Source: Chryseobacterium daecheongense
GTDB taxonomy: Bacteria; Bacteroidota; Bacteroidia; Flavobacteriales; Weeksellaceae
Direction of reading: 5' to 3'
NCBI RefSeq assembly: GCF_003729955.1
Contig: NZ_RJTX01000001.1
Span: forward strand, 1,240,001-1,304,000
Length of the DNA stretch: 64,000 nucleotides
Shown: positions 44,295 to 52,878 of the stretch, piece after piece
How the letters are laid out: each line of letters begins with the position of its first letter
Numbering within the stretch: position 1 is the stretch's first letter
The notes under the pieces: generated by a model
Seen by the model: the letters and a program-made list of their open reading frames with translations, nothing else
Database searches by the model: none
What the model was told of the DNA's origin: nothing
Position numbers and translations under genes: made by a program

Positions 44295-44777
44295 ATGAAA
44301 AAAGACATACAGATCGGTTACGAATATTTTAAAAATAGCAGCGAACTGAGCGATATAGAACAACAATTGTTTGAAAGAGCAAAACAAGCGCGTGAAAATG
44401 CCTATGCCCCATATTCTCAGTTTTTGGTGGGCTGTGCCGTGTTGTTGGAGAACGGAGATATCTATTCCGGAAATAACCAGGAGAATGCGGCTTTTCCTTC
44501 CGGACTTTGTGCGGAAAGAACGACGTTATTTTGGGTAGCTGCTAATTTTCCCAATGAAAAAATAAAGAAGATCTTCGTTGTAGGTGGTCCAAAGGATTTT
44601 TCCGAGAAAAACCCTCCTATTCCGCCGTGTGGAGCCTGCAGACAAAGTTTACTGGAATTTGAGACCAAACAAAACGAGAATATTGATCTTTACTTTTCAA
44701 GCATGAATGAGGAGGTGATCAAAGTTCAGTCTATAAAGGATTTATTGCCGTTCTCGTTTGATGCTACTTTTCTATAA
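44295..44777 (+). CDS. cdd: Cytidine deaminase
   Basis: 160 residues. Zinc-binding motifs CAE at 72-74 (catalytic Glu74) and PPCGAC at 110-115 (Cys112, Cys115) define the homotetrameric type. Hydrolytically deaminates cytidine and deoxycytidine to uridine forms for pyrimidine salvage in the cytoplasm. The first 25 residues are an extension compared with the minimal 130-residue form. It is divergent from the Old Yellow Enzyme gene and single, followed by a long repeat-rich gap. Confidence 0.95.
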   Translation: MKKDIQIGYEYFKNSSELSDIEQQLFERAKQARENAYAPYSQFLVGCAVLLENGDIYSGNNQENAAFPSGLCAERTTLFWVAANFPNEKIKKIFVVGGPKDFSEKNPPIPPCGACRQSLLEFETKQNENIDLYFSSMNEEVIKVQSIKDLLPFSFDATFL

Positions 44778-44780
44778 GGT

Positions 44781-45010
44781 AAAATCGCAAAATTGTGAAA
44801 TCGCAAAATCGTGAGTTTGTCATTCTGAATACAGACTGCGGGTCTGTAAACGAAGTTCAAATGTCAAATAAAAAATCTAAATGTCAAAATTGAGATTCTT
44901 CCTTCGTCAGAATAACAAACTTACTGTTAATTTTCATTATGGTTTAACGATTTCATAATTCAGCTTTTTGCTATTTTACGGTTTTGCAAATTTGCTATTT
45001 TACAATTCAA
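44781..45010. repeat. Composite intergenic repeat
   Basis: Outer arms of short words (AAAATCGCAAAATTGTG near 44781 and TTTGCTATTTTAC near 44990 in inverted sense) enclose an inner inverted pair, GTTTGTCATTCTGAA (44815-44829) and TTCGTCAGAATAACAAAC (44903-44920). The outer family also occurs at 27920-28070, and the inner at 34729-34775. No gene is seen in this gap. Confidence 0.65.
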
Positions 45011-45034
45011 CCTTTCCGCTTCAATAAAAATATC

Positions 45035-45042
45035 TATCTTTG
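45035..45042 (+). promoter_or_regulatory. -7 element of the cobalamin riboswitch transcript
   Basis: Exact TATCTTTG a few bases before the aptamer begins, about 200 bases upstream of the receptor start. Confidence 0.65.
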
Positions 45043-45047
45043 CAAAA

Positions 45048-45201
45048 ATTTTGGTTTCCAAGGTATTGGAATGAAAAGGGAATTGGGTGAAAATCCCAAA
45101 CTGTCCCCGCAACTGTAAATCGCATAAGGATTTCTGCAACGGGCCACTGTGAAAACGGGAAGGCGCAGAAAGCGAAAGTCAGGAGACCTGCCAGAATTGT
45201 A
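45048..45201 (+). ncRNA. Cobalamin riboswitch
   Basis: Leader with the AdoCbl aptamer landmarks in order: GGTATTGGAATG entry, GGGAATTGGGTGAAAATCCC arm, CTGTCCCCGCAACTG core, GCCACTG (45143-45149), and the B12 box AGTCAGGAGACCTGCC (45177-45192). The end of the aptamer is 43 bases before the receptor ATG, so control of translation or early termination of btuB-btuG is expected when cobalamin is abundant. Confidence 0.95.
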
Positions 45202-45243
45202 ACTCAAAAAAATATATTGCTTTCGGAGGAAAAGTAAAATAGT

Positions 45244-47070
45244 ATGGATATAAAAAGATCTTTAGTATTACTTTTATCGTCTTATGGGTGTTTTCTTTTC
45301 GGGCAAGAGAAAACCATTGACACTGTTACTGTTTTTGATAGTCAGATGAAAAGGGTAAAGCTCTTTCATCCGATACAGGCTCTTTCTCCGGCTGACATTC
45401 AAAAAAATTCCGCTAATTTATCTGATGTTTTACGTTTTCAGACTTCTTTGTACATCAAAGAAAACGGACGTGGAATGGTTTCTTCGCCTTCATTCAGGGG
45501 AACGGGAGCCAGCCATACAGCTTTTGTGTGGAACGGCATTAACATCAATTCTCAATTTTTAGGACAGGGAGATATTAATAATATTCCTGTTTTCGGATAT
45601 GATCAGCTTGAGGTAAAGGCAGGTGGAGGAAGTATTATTTACGGAAGTGGTGCCATCGGAGGAAGCATTCATCTAAATAATGAATTGAATTTTAATAAAG
45701 GAGCAAAAGCTTCATTATATTCTGAATTTTCTTCTTTTGAGACGTATAATAATTTTGCGAAGGCTTCTTATAGTAATGATAAGTTCAGCTTTAAGGTTTC
45801 GGGAAATTATTTCATCAGCCAGAATGATTATGAAGTAGAAGAGGAAGAATATATCAACAGAAACGGAAGGTATTATAATACCACCTTCAATGTAGGAGCT
45901 TCTTATAAAATTGCAGATAGGCAAACGATTTCATGGCAAAGCCAGTTTTTCGATTCTTCCCAACACTATCCTATTTTTGTAGAAAACGGGAATAAAACCA
46001 AATATGAAACCCAGAGCACCAGAAGCCTACTGGCCTGGGATATCAATAAAAACAAATTTTCCAACAGCCTGAAGGCAGCTTATACGGAAGAAAACTTCCA
46101 GTATTTTGGAGATATTGCCGCTCCAAAGACCAGTGGAGCCACCGGAAAAATTTACATCTTCAAAAATGATTTCAACTATTTCATTACATCGAAATTGAAT
46201 TTGAATGTCATTTCCGAATTTCAGGTGAATAAAGGAGAAGGATATGGTTCCGGAATTGGCGACATCAGCAGAAATATAGGATCGTTGGCCGGATTGGTAA
46301 GATATTTCGTCAACAATAACTTACGTTTTGAAGCAGGGATCAAAAAAGATTTTGTAGAGGATTTTGACTCTCCTGTTTTATATTCATTCTCCGGAAAATG
46401 GAGTCCTTTGTTATGGTACAACGTCGCTTTTAATATGTCCAGAAATTTCAGGTTTCCGACTTTTAATGATCTGTATTGGGAACCGGGAGGAAATCCTCAC
46501 CTGAAACCGGAAACTTCGATCCAGGGAGATATGACCCATGAATTTTTGTTCGGAAGTTTTAAGCTTTCATTGACTCCCTATTATATGGATATTTCGGATT
46601 ATATTACCTGGCTTCATACACAATACGGGTATTGGGCTGCTTTTAATACCAATAAAGTGGAATCTTACGGACTGGAATCACAACTCACTTTTTATAAGCA
46701 ATTTAATAAGCATCATTTTAAACTTAACGCAGGATATACTTACGCTAAATCTATCAATAAAGGGACTCAAAAACAGATGATGTATGTTCCATTGCATAAG
46801 GTTTTTGGAAGTTTTGATTATCAGTATGATTTCCTGAAACTCTATGCTCAGGGAATGTTTAACGGGCTTACCTATACCACCACTGATGAAAAAAGAGCGG
46901 ATGCCCTGGATCCTTATTTTGTTTTAAATACAGGAATTTCAGCTACGCTATCAAAAAAATACACTTTAGGTTTCAGAGTAAATAATGCTACGAATACCAT
47001 TTATAAAACTGTAGCTTATTATCCTCTTCCAAAAAGGAACTACAGTATATACGCAGAAATAAATTTTTAA
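45244..47070 (+). CDS. btuB: TonB-dependent cobalamin receptor
   Basis: 608 residues, signal peptide ending FLFGQ, plug domain (TVTVFDSQMKRVKLF ... LRFQTSLYIKENGRGMVSSPSFRGTGASHTAFVWNG, mentioned in fragments) and a barrel ending in NYSIYAEINF. It contains the TonB-box-like TIDTVTVFDS region near the mature N-terminus. Expression is under the cobalamin riboswitch directly upstream, which identifies the ligand as B12 or another corrinoid. It precedes a BtuG-like propeller lipoprotein by 10 bases; no btuCDF transport genes follow in this window. Confidence 0.9.
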   Translation: MDIKRSLVLLLSSYGCFLFGQEKTIDTVTVFDSQMKRVKLFHPIQALSPADIQKNSANLSDVLRFQTSLYIKENGRGMVSSPSFRGTGASHTAFVWNGININSQFLGQGDINNIPVFGYDQLEVKAGGGSIIYGSGAIGGSIHLNNELNFNKGAKASLYSEFSSFETYNNFAKASYSNDKFSFKVSGNYFISQNDYEVEEEEYINRNGRYYNTTFNVGASYKIADRQTISWQSQFFDSSQHYPIFVENGNKTKYETQSTRSLLAWDINKNKFSNSLKAAYTEENFQYFGDIAAPKTSGATGKIYIFKNDFNYFITSKLNLNVISEFQVNKGEGYGSGIGDISRNIGSLAGLVRYFVNNNLRFEAGIKKDFVEDFDSPVLYSFSGKWSPLLWYNVAFNMSRNFRFPTFNDLYWEPGGNPHLKPETSIQGDMTHEFLFGSFKLSLTPYYMDISDYITWLHTQYGYWAAFNTNKVESYGLESQLTFYKQFNKHHFKLNAGYTYAKSINKGTQKQMMYVPLHKVFGSFDYQYDFLKLYAQGMFNGLTYTTTDEKRADALDPYFVLNTGISATLSKKYTLGFRVNNATNTIYKTVAYYPLPKRNYSIYAEINF

Positions 47071-47080
47071 TATAATTGAT

Positions 47081-48115
47081 ATGAAAGTAACCAGACTTTT
47101 ACAACTTCTTTTCGCATTTGCACTACTTTTCAATGTTTCTTGTAGTAATGATGATGAAGTTATGATGCCCACAACTTCCTATGAAAACGGGATTTTAATT
47201 ACCAATGAAGGTAATTTTGGGACACCCAATGCAGATGTAACTTTTGTAACGGGTAATTTGAGCCTTAAGCAGGATAATATTTATTCTGCCAACAACGGAT
47301 CTAATCTGGGGGATGTTTTGCAGACTATTGCATTCAGTGGAGATAAAGCATATTTGGTATTAAATAATTCCAATAAAGTAAAGGTCGTAAACCGATATAC
47401 CTTTAAAAGCAAGGGAGAAATTACTGAACAGATTAACCAGCCTCGTTATATGGCTGTTGCCAACAATGCTCTTTACGTAACTAATGATAAATACGGTGGT
47501 GATAAGTATGTAAGTATTTACAATGCAGCTAACTTATCTTTCATCAAAAAAATCACTTTTACAGATTCTGTTGAAAGAATTGTACAGGCTGGAGGAAATA
47601 TTTTCGTTCAGAATGCTTCTTACGGATTTGGAAGTAAGATCACTTACATCAATACTTCAAATAATGAAATCCAATCTACCATTACTTTACCTAATGGAAA
47701 CATCAATAAAACGATTTCCAATAACAACAATGTTTACGTCATTACCTCTGGTACTGCAGATTCATATATTTACCAGATTTCAAGCACGGGTTCTATTGTA
47801 AAAACTACGACTTTAACAGGAATTGCCAATGCTACGAATCTTGAAATTGATACAAATAAGTTTTATTTCACTTCAGGGAACAAGGTATATTCAATGGATA
47901 TGACTGCTACAGCAACTCCTTCTGCTCCATTATTTACAGTTACGGATAATTCATTCTCAACATTATATGGATTCAGCGTAATTAATGGAAGGATTTTCAC
48001 TTCCGATGCTAACGGATTTACGCAGGACAGCAAAATTACAGTATATAATACGTCAGGATCTGTCATCAGTACTTTTACAGCAGGTAAAGGTGCTAACGGA
48101 TTCTACGCGAACTAA
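47081..48115 (+). CDS. btuG: BtuG-like beta-propeller surface lipoprotein
   Basis: 344 residues. Lipoprotein signal to the Cys in LLFNVSC (about residue 21), then YncE/DUF5074-type propeller repeats: SLGDVLQTIAFSGDKAYLVLNNSNKVKVVNR (quoted in part), QPRYMAVANNALYVTND and GSKITYINTSNNEIQSTI. In Bacteroides, BtuG is a seven-bladed propeller that sits on BtuB and captures B12 with very high affinity. The same gene order and riboswitch control make this the likely ortholog. Confidence in ligand rests on context. Confidence 0.82.
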   Translation: MKVTRLLQLLFAFALLFNVSCSNDDEVMMPTTSYENGILITNEGNFGTPNADVTFVTGNLSLKQDNIYSANNGSNLGDVLQTIAFSGDKAYLVLNNSNKVKVVNRYTFKSKGEITEQINQPRYMAVANNALYVTNDKYGGDKYVSIYNAANLSFIKKITFTDSVERIVQAGGNIFVQNASYGFGSKITYINTSNNEIQSTITLPNGNINKTISNNNNVYVITSGTADSYIYQISSTGSIVKTTTLTGIANATNLEIDTNKFYFTSGNKVYSMDMTATATPSAPLFTVTDNSFSTLYGFSVINGRIFTSDANGFTQDSKITVYNTSGSVISTFTAGKGANGFYAN

Positions 48116-48118
48116 TAC

Positions 48119-48142
48119 AACGCCTTTCGGCGTTATATTTTT
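48119..48142 (+). terminator. Terminator 1 of btuB-btuG
   Basis: Stem AACGCC/GGCGTT with TTTC loop (48119-48134), followed by ATATTTTTTT. Confidence 0.85.
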
Positions 48143-48162
48143 TTCATCATTTGTGTTTTTTT

Positions 48163-48189
48163 TCGGGCGGCTTCTACGAAGCCGCCCGA
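48163..48189. repeat. Perfect GC-rich hairpin
   Basis: 12-bp perfect stem TCGGGCGGCTTC/GAAGCCGCCCGA with a 3-base loop. It is flanked by T runs on both sides of the plus strand, but lacks a good T run directly after it, so it may be a second terminator or a processing signal. Confidence 0.6.
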
Positions 48190-48212
48190 TTTATTTCTCC
48201 ATGTTCTCAAAT

Positions 48213-48245
48213 AAAAAAAGCAGACATAAAATGTCTGCTTTTTTT
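48213..48245. terminator. Bidirectional terminator between btuG and cca
   Basis: 15-bp perfect stem AAAAAAAGCAGACAT/ATGTCTGCTTTTTTT with an AAA loop, serving the convergent cca gene and any read-through from btuG. Confidence 0.92.
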
Positions 48246-48259
48246 ATCTCGTTTACATT

Positions 48260-49681
48260 TTATTTTACCTGAAGTCCAAGCTTTTCAGCCTCAGCAATCA
48301 CAAAGTTTTTTGCTTCTTCCTTATCATTGGGGATCTCACCTTCCAGGATAGCTTCCTTTACTTTTTCCTTTAAGATACCTATCTCTCTTCCGGGTTTAAG
48401 ATCGAACATTTCCATGATCTCTTCTCCTGAAATGGGGGGCTGGAAGTTTCTCACCTGATCCTTTTCTTCCACTTCTTTTATTTTTACGGCTACATATTCA
48501 AAGTTTTTGATGAAGCGCTCCTGCTTTTTAGCATTTTTCGTAGTAATATCAGCTTTACACAGGGTAAACAGATCTTCCAGATCTTCACCCGCATCGAACA
48601 ACAACCGTCGCAGGGCTGAATCGGAGGCATCATCTGTGATCAGGGCAATAGGACGTGATGATAATTTCACCATTTTCTGAACGTATTTCATATCGGGTCC
48701 TAATGGCAATTTCAGACGTTGAAAAAGTGATTTTACCATCTTGGAACCCAAAAACTCATGTCCATGAAATGTCCATCCTGTTCCTTCCACAAATTTCTTC
48801 GTAGGTGCTTTTCCTATATCATGCAGCAAAGCCGACCAGCGCAGCCAAAGGTTATCCGTATTCACAGAAATATTATCCACCACTTCCAGCGTGTGATAAA
48901 AATTGTCTTTATGGGTTTGTCCTTCTACTTCTTCTACTCCTTTTAGTTCTATCAATTCAGGAATGATCAGCTTTAAAAGGCCGGTTTCTTCCATTAATCT
49001 CAAACCAAAGGAAGGTTTCTCCGAAAGCATGATCTTATTGAATTCCACCATAATTCTTTCCATGGAAACAATTTTGATTCTTTCCGCTTCCTGTTGTATG
49101 GCAGATAATGAATTTTCTTCTATTTTGAATTGTAAAGTAGAGGCAAAGCGAATGGCACGCATCATTCTCAGCGGATCATCGGAATAGGTTTGTGCAGGTT
49201 CCAACGGAGTTCTTAAAATGCCCTTTTCAAGGTCCTCGATTCCGTTAAAAGGATCGATTAACTCTCCAAAATTATTCTTATTCAGAGAGATGGCCATTGC
49301 ATTGATGGTGAAATCTCTTCTTTTCTGATCATCTTCTAATGTTCCGCCTTCTACTTCGGGCTTTCGGCTGTTTTCGGAATAGCTTTCCTTTCTCGCTCCT
49401 ACAAATTCAAGTTCAAGTTCTTTGTATTTGATCATTGCAGTTCCATACGTCTTGAAAACGGAAATTTTTAATTTCGGATCAATTTCCTGAGCCACCCTTT
49501 GAGCCAGCTCTATTCCACTTTGCTCAGTCACAAAATCAATGTCCGTAGATGCTTTTCTTTTCATTAATAAGTCCCGGACATACCCTCCTACCACATAAAC
49601 TGACTGATTATTTCGTGAGGCTACCTCAGAAATGATTTTGAAAAGCTTTAGGTTTTTATTTTGATTCAGATTAATTTCCAT
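48260..49681 (-). CDS. cca: CCA tRNA nucleotidyltransferase / HD-domain protein
   Basis: 473 residues. Nucleotidyltransferase motif VVGGYVRDLLMKRKASTDIDF, with Gly32-Gly33 and the metal-binding Asp47/Asp49, belongs to the class II poly(A) polymerase/CCA-adding family. The conserved RRDFTINAMA block and the C-terminal HD domain LLHDIGKAPTKKF are present. It adds CCA to tRNA 3' ends; the tRNA-Phe genes in this window do not encode CCA, consistent with need. The C-terminal HD domain may repair 2',3'-phosphates. Cytoplasmic, single gene. Confidence 0.93.
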   Translation of the reverse strand: MEINLNQNKNLKLFKIISEVASRNNQSVYVVGGYVRDLLMKRKASTDIDFVTEQSGIELAQRVAQEIDPKLKISVFKTYGTAMIKYKELELEFVGARKESYSENSRKPEVEGGTLEDDQKRRDFTINAMAISLNKNNFGELIDPFNGIEDLEKGILRTPLEPAQTYSDDPLRMMRAIRFASTLQFKIEENSLSAIQQEAERIKIVSMERIMVEFNKIMLSEKPSFGLRLMEETGLLKLIIPELIELKGVEEVEGQTHKDNFYHTLEVVDNISVNTDNLWLRWSALLHDIGKAPTKKFVEGTGWTFHGHEFLGSKMVKSLFQRLKLPLGPDMKYVQKMVKLSSRPIALITDDASDSALRRLLFDAGEDLEDLFTLCKADITTKNAKKQERFIKNFEYVAVKIKEVEEKDQVRNFQPPISGEEIMEMFDLKPGREIGILKEKVKEAILEGEIPNDKEEAKNFVIAEAEKLGLQVK

Positions 49682-49719
49682 TACAATATACTCGTCAAAT
49701 TTCTAGTGATGCAGCTCCA

Positions 49720-50064
49720 TTAATCATAATGAGCATACATTTTACTGATTTTTTCTTCTTCATTAAAAAACATCACCTCAACGGCATGTTTATCCATGAT
49801 CGATTTGTAGAATAAAGCTACTGAATCTACTCCTGCCGTTGAATGGATCAGCTCGAAATGAAGATCAGGATATTTCAACAATGCCTGGTTCCAGTATTCC
49901 CGAACAGCTGTCTTTCCTTTCAAATTATCTTCCTTTCCCTGGGTTGCCATTTTAATCATCGGGGTGCTGATTTCAATATCTTCAGCATAATGAGATAAAA
50001 TACGATCTAAATCATGGGAGTTCCATGCATCAATCCATTCCTTAGCAAATTCCTGGTGATTCAT
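49720..50064 (-). CDS. SnoaL-like / NTF2-fold protein
   Basis: 114 residues. NTF2-fold features: FAKEWIDAWNSHDLDRILSHYAED at the start, then STPMIKMA, REYWNQALLKYPDLHFEL and a final KMYAHYD. Such small alpha-plus-beta barrels include ketosteroid-isomerase-like enzymes and binding proteins. No catalytic residues can be assigned. No signal peptide. Function unknown. Confidence 0.7.
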   Translation of the reverse strand: MNHQEFAKEWIDAWNSHDLDRILSHYAEDIEISTPMIKMATQGKEDNLKGKTAVREYWNQALLKYPDLHFELIHSTAGVDSVALFYKSIMDKHAVEVMFFNEEEKISKMYAHYD

Positions 50065-50111
50065 TTCTTTGATTTTACAATTCGATTTGCAAAGATAGTA
50101 TTAAATAAAAG

Positions 50112-50146
50112 AAAATCCTGTCAAGAGACATATTTGACAAGATTTT
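50112..50146 (-). terminator. Possible terminator after tsaC
   Basis: Imperfect stem AAAATC(C)TGTCAA/TTGACA-AGATTTT about 25 bases after the stop at 50170. Confidence 0.45.
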
Positions 50147-50169
50147 AAAAGCTGTTGTGACAGTAATTT

Positions 50170-50718
50170 TTATTCTCTCAGAACTTTGATTCTGTTATCA
50201 CTCCATATTTTGATTACAGAAGAACCGGAATATTGAGAAACTTTTTCTCTATCCTCTTCCACTGCATAATCTACCAGATTTATTATTTCCGGAGAAATAT
50301 CCGAGAATTTCAACGGGCTTTTGTCTCCGCTAAAATTGGCTGATGTGGAAACAATAGGCTTATTCAGCTTTGTGATGAGCCTTTTACAAAAATCATTTTT
50401 TACTAATCTGATACCCACACTTCCATCTTCTGCCAATAACTCTTTCGGCAATCCTCTTGGATTCTCGTATACAATAGTAACCGGTTTTTCACTAAGATCG
50501 ATAATTTCCCAGGCCATTTCCGGAACATCCACCAAATCCTGCAACCTTTTTTCAGATTCCACCAAAATGATCATGGATTTGTTCTTTTCACGCTTTTTGA
50601 TCTCAAAAATCTTGTTGATAGCGTCCACATTAGTGGCATCACAACCAATTCCCCAGATCGTATCTGTGGGATAAAGAATGGTTCCGCCGGATTTTAGTAT
50701 TTCGATAATGTTTTCCAT
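50170..50718 (-). CDS. tsaC: L-threonylcarbamoyladenylate synthase (Sua5/YrdC)
   Basis: 182 residues, YrdC fold. Motifs: GGTILYPTDTIWGIGCDAT, KSMIILVES (with the basic KKREKNKS loop) and IVSTSANFSGD. It makes threonylcarbamoyl-AMP for the t6A37 modification of ANN-decoding tRNAs. It lacks the C-terminal Sua5 domain, so it is the short TsaC type. Cytoplasmic, length normal. It is the first gene of a run of co-directional small genes. Confidence 0.93.
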   Translation of the reverse strand: MENIIEILKSGGTILYPTDTIWGIGCDATNVDAINKIFEIKKREKNKSMIILVESEKRLQDLVDVPEMAWEIIDLSEKPVTIVYENPRGLPKELLAEDGSVGIRLVKNDFCKRLITKLNKPIVSTSANFSGDKSPLKFSDISPEIINLVDYAVEEDREKVSQYSGSSVIKIWSDNRIKVLRE

Positions 50719-50756
50719 TTCTAGTAAATTACTTTTAATCTTTAAAGAAGAATAAG

Positions 50757-51326
50757 TTAAACTTCTTTTAGTTTTTGGGTATTAGGCTTTTTCAAACTTA
50801 ATATTTTTTTTAAATCTATTCTTGTAATATGTTGCGAAATCAAAACAGGCCTATTTGTTCTTGAGCCTTCATTAATTAAAGTATAAAGAATTGATTGCTC
50901 TTTAAAGAAAATTATTGTTGTTTTCTCACAATCTTTAAAGCTTAAAGTGTCAGAAGGCTCATTCAGAAATATTAAATTATTAGAAATTTTAGAAACCCTA
51001 TAATTATTTTTCCTTCCATATTCAAGAATCCTTTGTTTCGCATCTTCTTTATGAATATCGAATTTTATTTCTTTTAAATTTTTCTCAGTGAATTTGCAAT
51101 AAAATCCATAAAGTCCTACCATTAATACAGAGATAGAAATCATATATTCCAGATTACTATTAGCTGAAGGCTTTATATCATATAAAAGTAGTGTTGAAAA
51201 AAATATTAGCCCCAAAAACATCAGATAGTTCGTAAAAGTATCAAACTTATCAAACCAATCTTCCTCATAGATAAGTTTTTTGGACTCGATACTCTTAGTA
51301 ATTCTTAGATTCTTTAGTTGGCGCAT
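50757..51326 (-). CDS. Unknown protein with two membrane helices
   Basis: 189 residues. Basic N-terminus, two hydrophobic helices (about 34-48: YLMFLGLIFFSTLLLYD; and 62-78: YMISISVLMVGLYGFYC), then a soluble C-terminal domain rich in beta strands (KISNNLIFLNEPSDTLSFKDCEKTTIIFFKE, in part). No family recognised. It is 38 bases upstream of tsaC in the minus transcript direction. Confidence 0.6.
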   Translation of the reverse strand: MRQLKNLRITKSIESKKLIYEEDWFDKFDTFTNYLMFLGLIFFSTLLLYDIKPSANSNLEYMISISVLMVGLYGFYCKFTEKNLKEIKFDIHKEDAKQRILEYGRKNNYRVSKISNNLIFLNEPSDTLSFKDCEKTTIIFFKEQSILYTLINEGSRTNRPVLISQHITRIDLKKILSLKKPNTQKLKEV

Positions 51327-51351
51327 TCTGAAACTATGAAATCAACTAATA

Positions 51352-51855
51352 TTACAACCTCGGCAAGTACCTCTCCGCAATAATATTTAAATGATGATAA
51401 TTGTGCCCAACAATTAATTTCCCGATGGTTTCTACAGAGATTGGGTTTCCATTAGCTGTCCCTATGTTGCTCAAAGCGGTTGGATTAAGGGTTTGAAAAA
51501 AGATCTGAGAAGATTTTCTCACCAGCTTATATTCTTCCAGTAATGAGTCCAACGTTCTTTCGTTTCCATAAGAATTATCTGCATATCCGTTTTCATCAAA
51601 GCCGGGTAATTCTGCCTGCTCTCCCCTCGCAAAAGCCAATGCGCGGTACTGGAACACTCTTTCAGTATCTGATAAATGCAAAAGCATTTCTTTCAGGCTC
51701 CATTTTCCCTCATCATAGGCAAAAAGGGACTGTTCTTCCGTAAGCCCGGAAAATATTTCAATGGTTTTTTGTCCTGACTTGTTCATTTCGTCCAGCCAGT
51801 TTTCAGATGGGATATTGTCTAAGTATCTTTGAATATACTTTTGAAAATCTGTCAT
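51352..51855 (-). CDS. DinB-like protein
   Basis: 167 residues, four-helix DinB/YfiT-like bundle. The metal-ligand pattern is visible: a His in LLHLSDTERVFQYRALAFAR and two histidines in IGKLIVGHNYHHLNIIAERYL. DinB-superfamily proteins use this three-His site for metal and act in thiol transferases or unknown damage responses. It is followed by the unknown membrane protein on the same strand. Specific role not known. Confidence 0.85.
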   Translation of the reverse strand: MTDFQKYIQRYLDNIPSENWLDEMNKSGQKTIEIFSGLTEEQSLFAYDEGKWSLKEMLLHLSDTERVFQYRALAFARGEQAELPGFDENGYADNSYGNERTLDSLLEEYKLVRKSSQIFFQTLNPTALSNIGTANGNPISVETIGKLIVGHNYHHLNIIAERYLPRL

Positions 51856-51921
51856 ATTAATATGGTAATAAGTAATTAGTAGTGATTAGTGATAATTCAT
51901 CAATGATAAAGAACCATTGAT

Positions 51922-52371
51922 TTATGAGTTATGGGTCCATTCATAGAAGTTGACGGAATCATACAGCTCAAAACCGCATGAAGGATATAACTGATTTCCG
52001 ATATCATTGCTTTTCCCGGTTTCGAGTAAAACGCCACATGCATTTGTAGACCGGCAAAGCTCTTTTGCCTCTTCGATCAATTCTTTGGAGAAGCCTTTTC
52101 CTCTATAGTTTTCATTAACGTATAAATCGTTTAGCAACCAGTAACGCTTCATTCTAGTGGATGAAAATAGTGGATATAATTGCACGAATCCCACCAACTT
52201 ATCTTCATTTTCGGCTACAAAAATCTCAGAATCCTTCTTTTCAATTCTTTCTTTCAAAAAGTTTTCTGCGGCCGGAATATCGGATTCTTTATGATAAAAA
52301 ATCCTGTACTGATCAAATAATTCAGCCAGCTGCGACAAATCCTGAATAGTTGCTTTTCTTGTATTTTTCAT
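51922..52371 (-). CDS. GNAT-family N-acetyltransferase
   Basis: 149 residues from ATG 52371; the TTG at 52377 would add two residues and overlap nothing. The GNAT acetyl-CoA loop is LYVNENYRGKGFSKELIEEAK (R/Q-x-x-G-x-G form) followed by ACGVLLETGKSNDIGNQLYPSCGFELY, named in part. The acceptor substrate cannot be told. It lies directly downstream of the NTF2-fold gene at 52378, without a gap, so the two are probably co-transcribed. Confidence 0.85.
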   Translation of the reverse strand: MKNTRKATIQDLSQLAELFDQYRIFYHKESDIPAAENFLKERIEKKDSEIFVAENEDKLVGFVQLYPLFSSTRMKRYWLLNDLYVNENYRGKGFSKELIEEAKELCRSTNACGVLLETGKSNDIGNQLYPSCGFELYDSVNFYEWTHNS

Positions 52372-52377
52372 ACTCAA

Positions 52378-52860
52378 TTATAAGTGATGATCATAGCTTA
52401 GAACACGCTTCATTTTCCAATCTTTTCCTTCAAGAATCCATAAAATAGTGAATTTCGCATGGCTTCCTTTGTTCCATTTGCCGTTCACGAGCTCAAAAAA
52501 TTCATGCTCTCCTTCCTGGATCATTGCGTATAATCCATTTTTACTATACAAAGGATATACTTTCATTGTGTTGGGAACAAGCTCACGCTTCACTTTGTTT
52601 GGGCCACCACAAATATTATTTTTGATAGATGCTATAAAGGCCTCTTTTCCATCGGTAATTCCACCTTGATCATGATAAAACTCAAGGTCATTGCTGACTA
52701 TGGAATTATAATGAGAAAGATCACACTTATTAAATCCGACATCAAATATCAAACTATCCAGCTTTTTCGCTGTTTTGTACAGTTCATCGGTTGGTTTCAC
52801 CTGAGCATACATCAACTGGGTGAAAAAGCTCATTATTACTAAAATCTGAATCTTTCTCAT
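52378..52860 (-). CDS. Exported NTF2-fold (DUF4440-like) protein
   Basis: 160 residues. Signal peptide (IQILVIMSFFTQLMYAQ). The NTF2-like core has NKCDLSHYNSIVSNDLEFYHDQGGITDGKEAFIASIK, referred to in part, and a C-terminal HAKFTILWILEGKDWKMKRVLSYDHH. DUF4440 proteins are periplasmic members of the ketosteroid-isomerase-like fold with unknown substrate. It starts 18 bases after the cystathionine gamma-synthase gene in the same direction. Confidence 0.78.
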   Translation of the reverse strand: MRKIQILVIMSFFTQLMYAQVKPTDELYKTAKKLDSLIFDVGFNKCDLSHYNSIVSNDLEFYHDQGGITDGKEAFIASIKNNICGGPNKVKRELVPNTMKVYPLYSKNGLYAMIQEGEHEFFELVNGKWNKGSHAKFTILWILEGKDWKMKRVLSYDHHL

Positions 52861-52878
52861 TATATTTAATTTTTTGGG

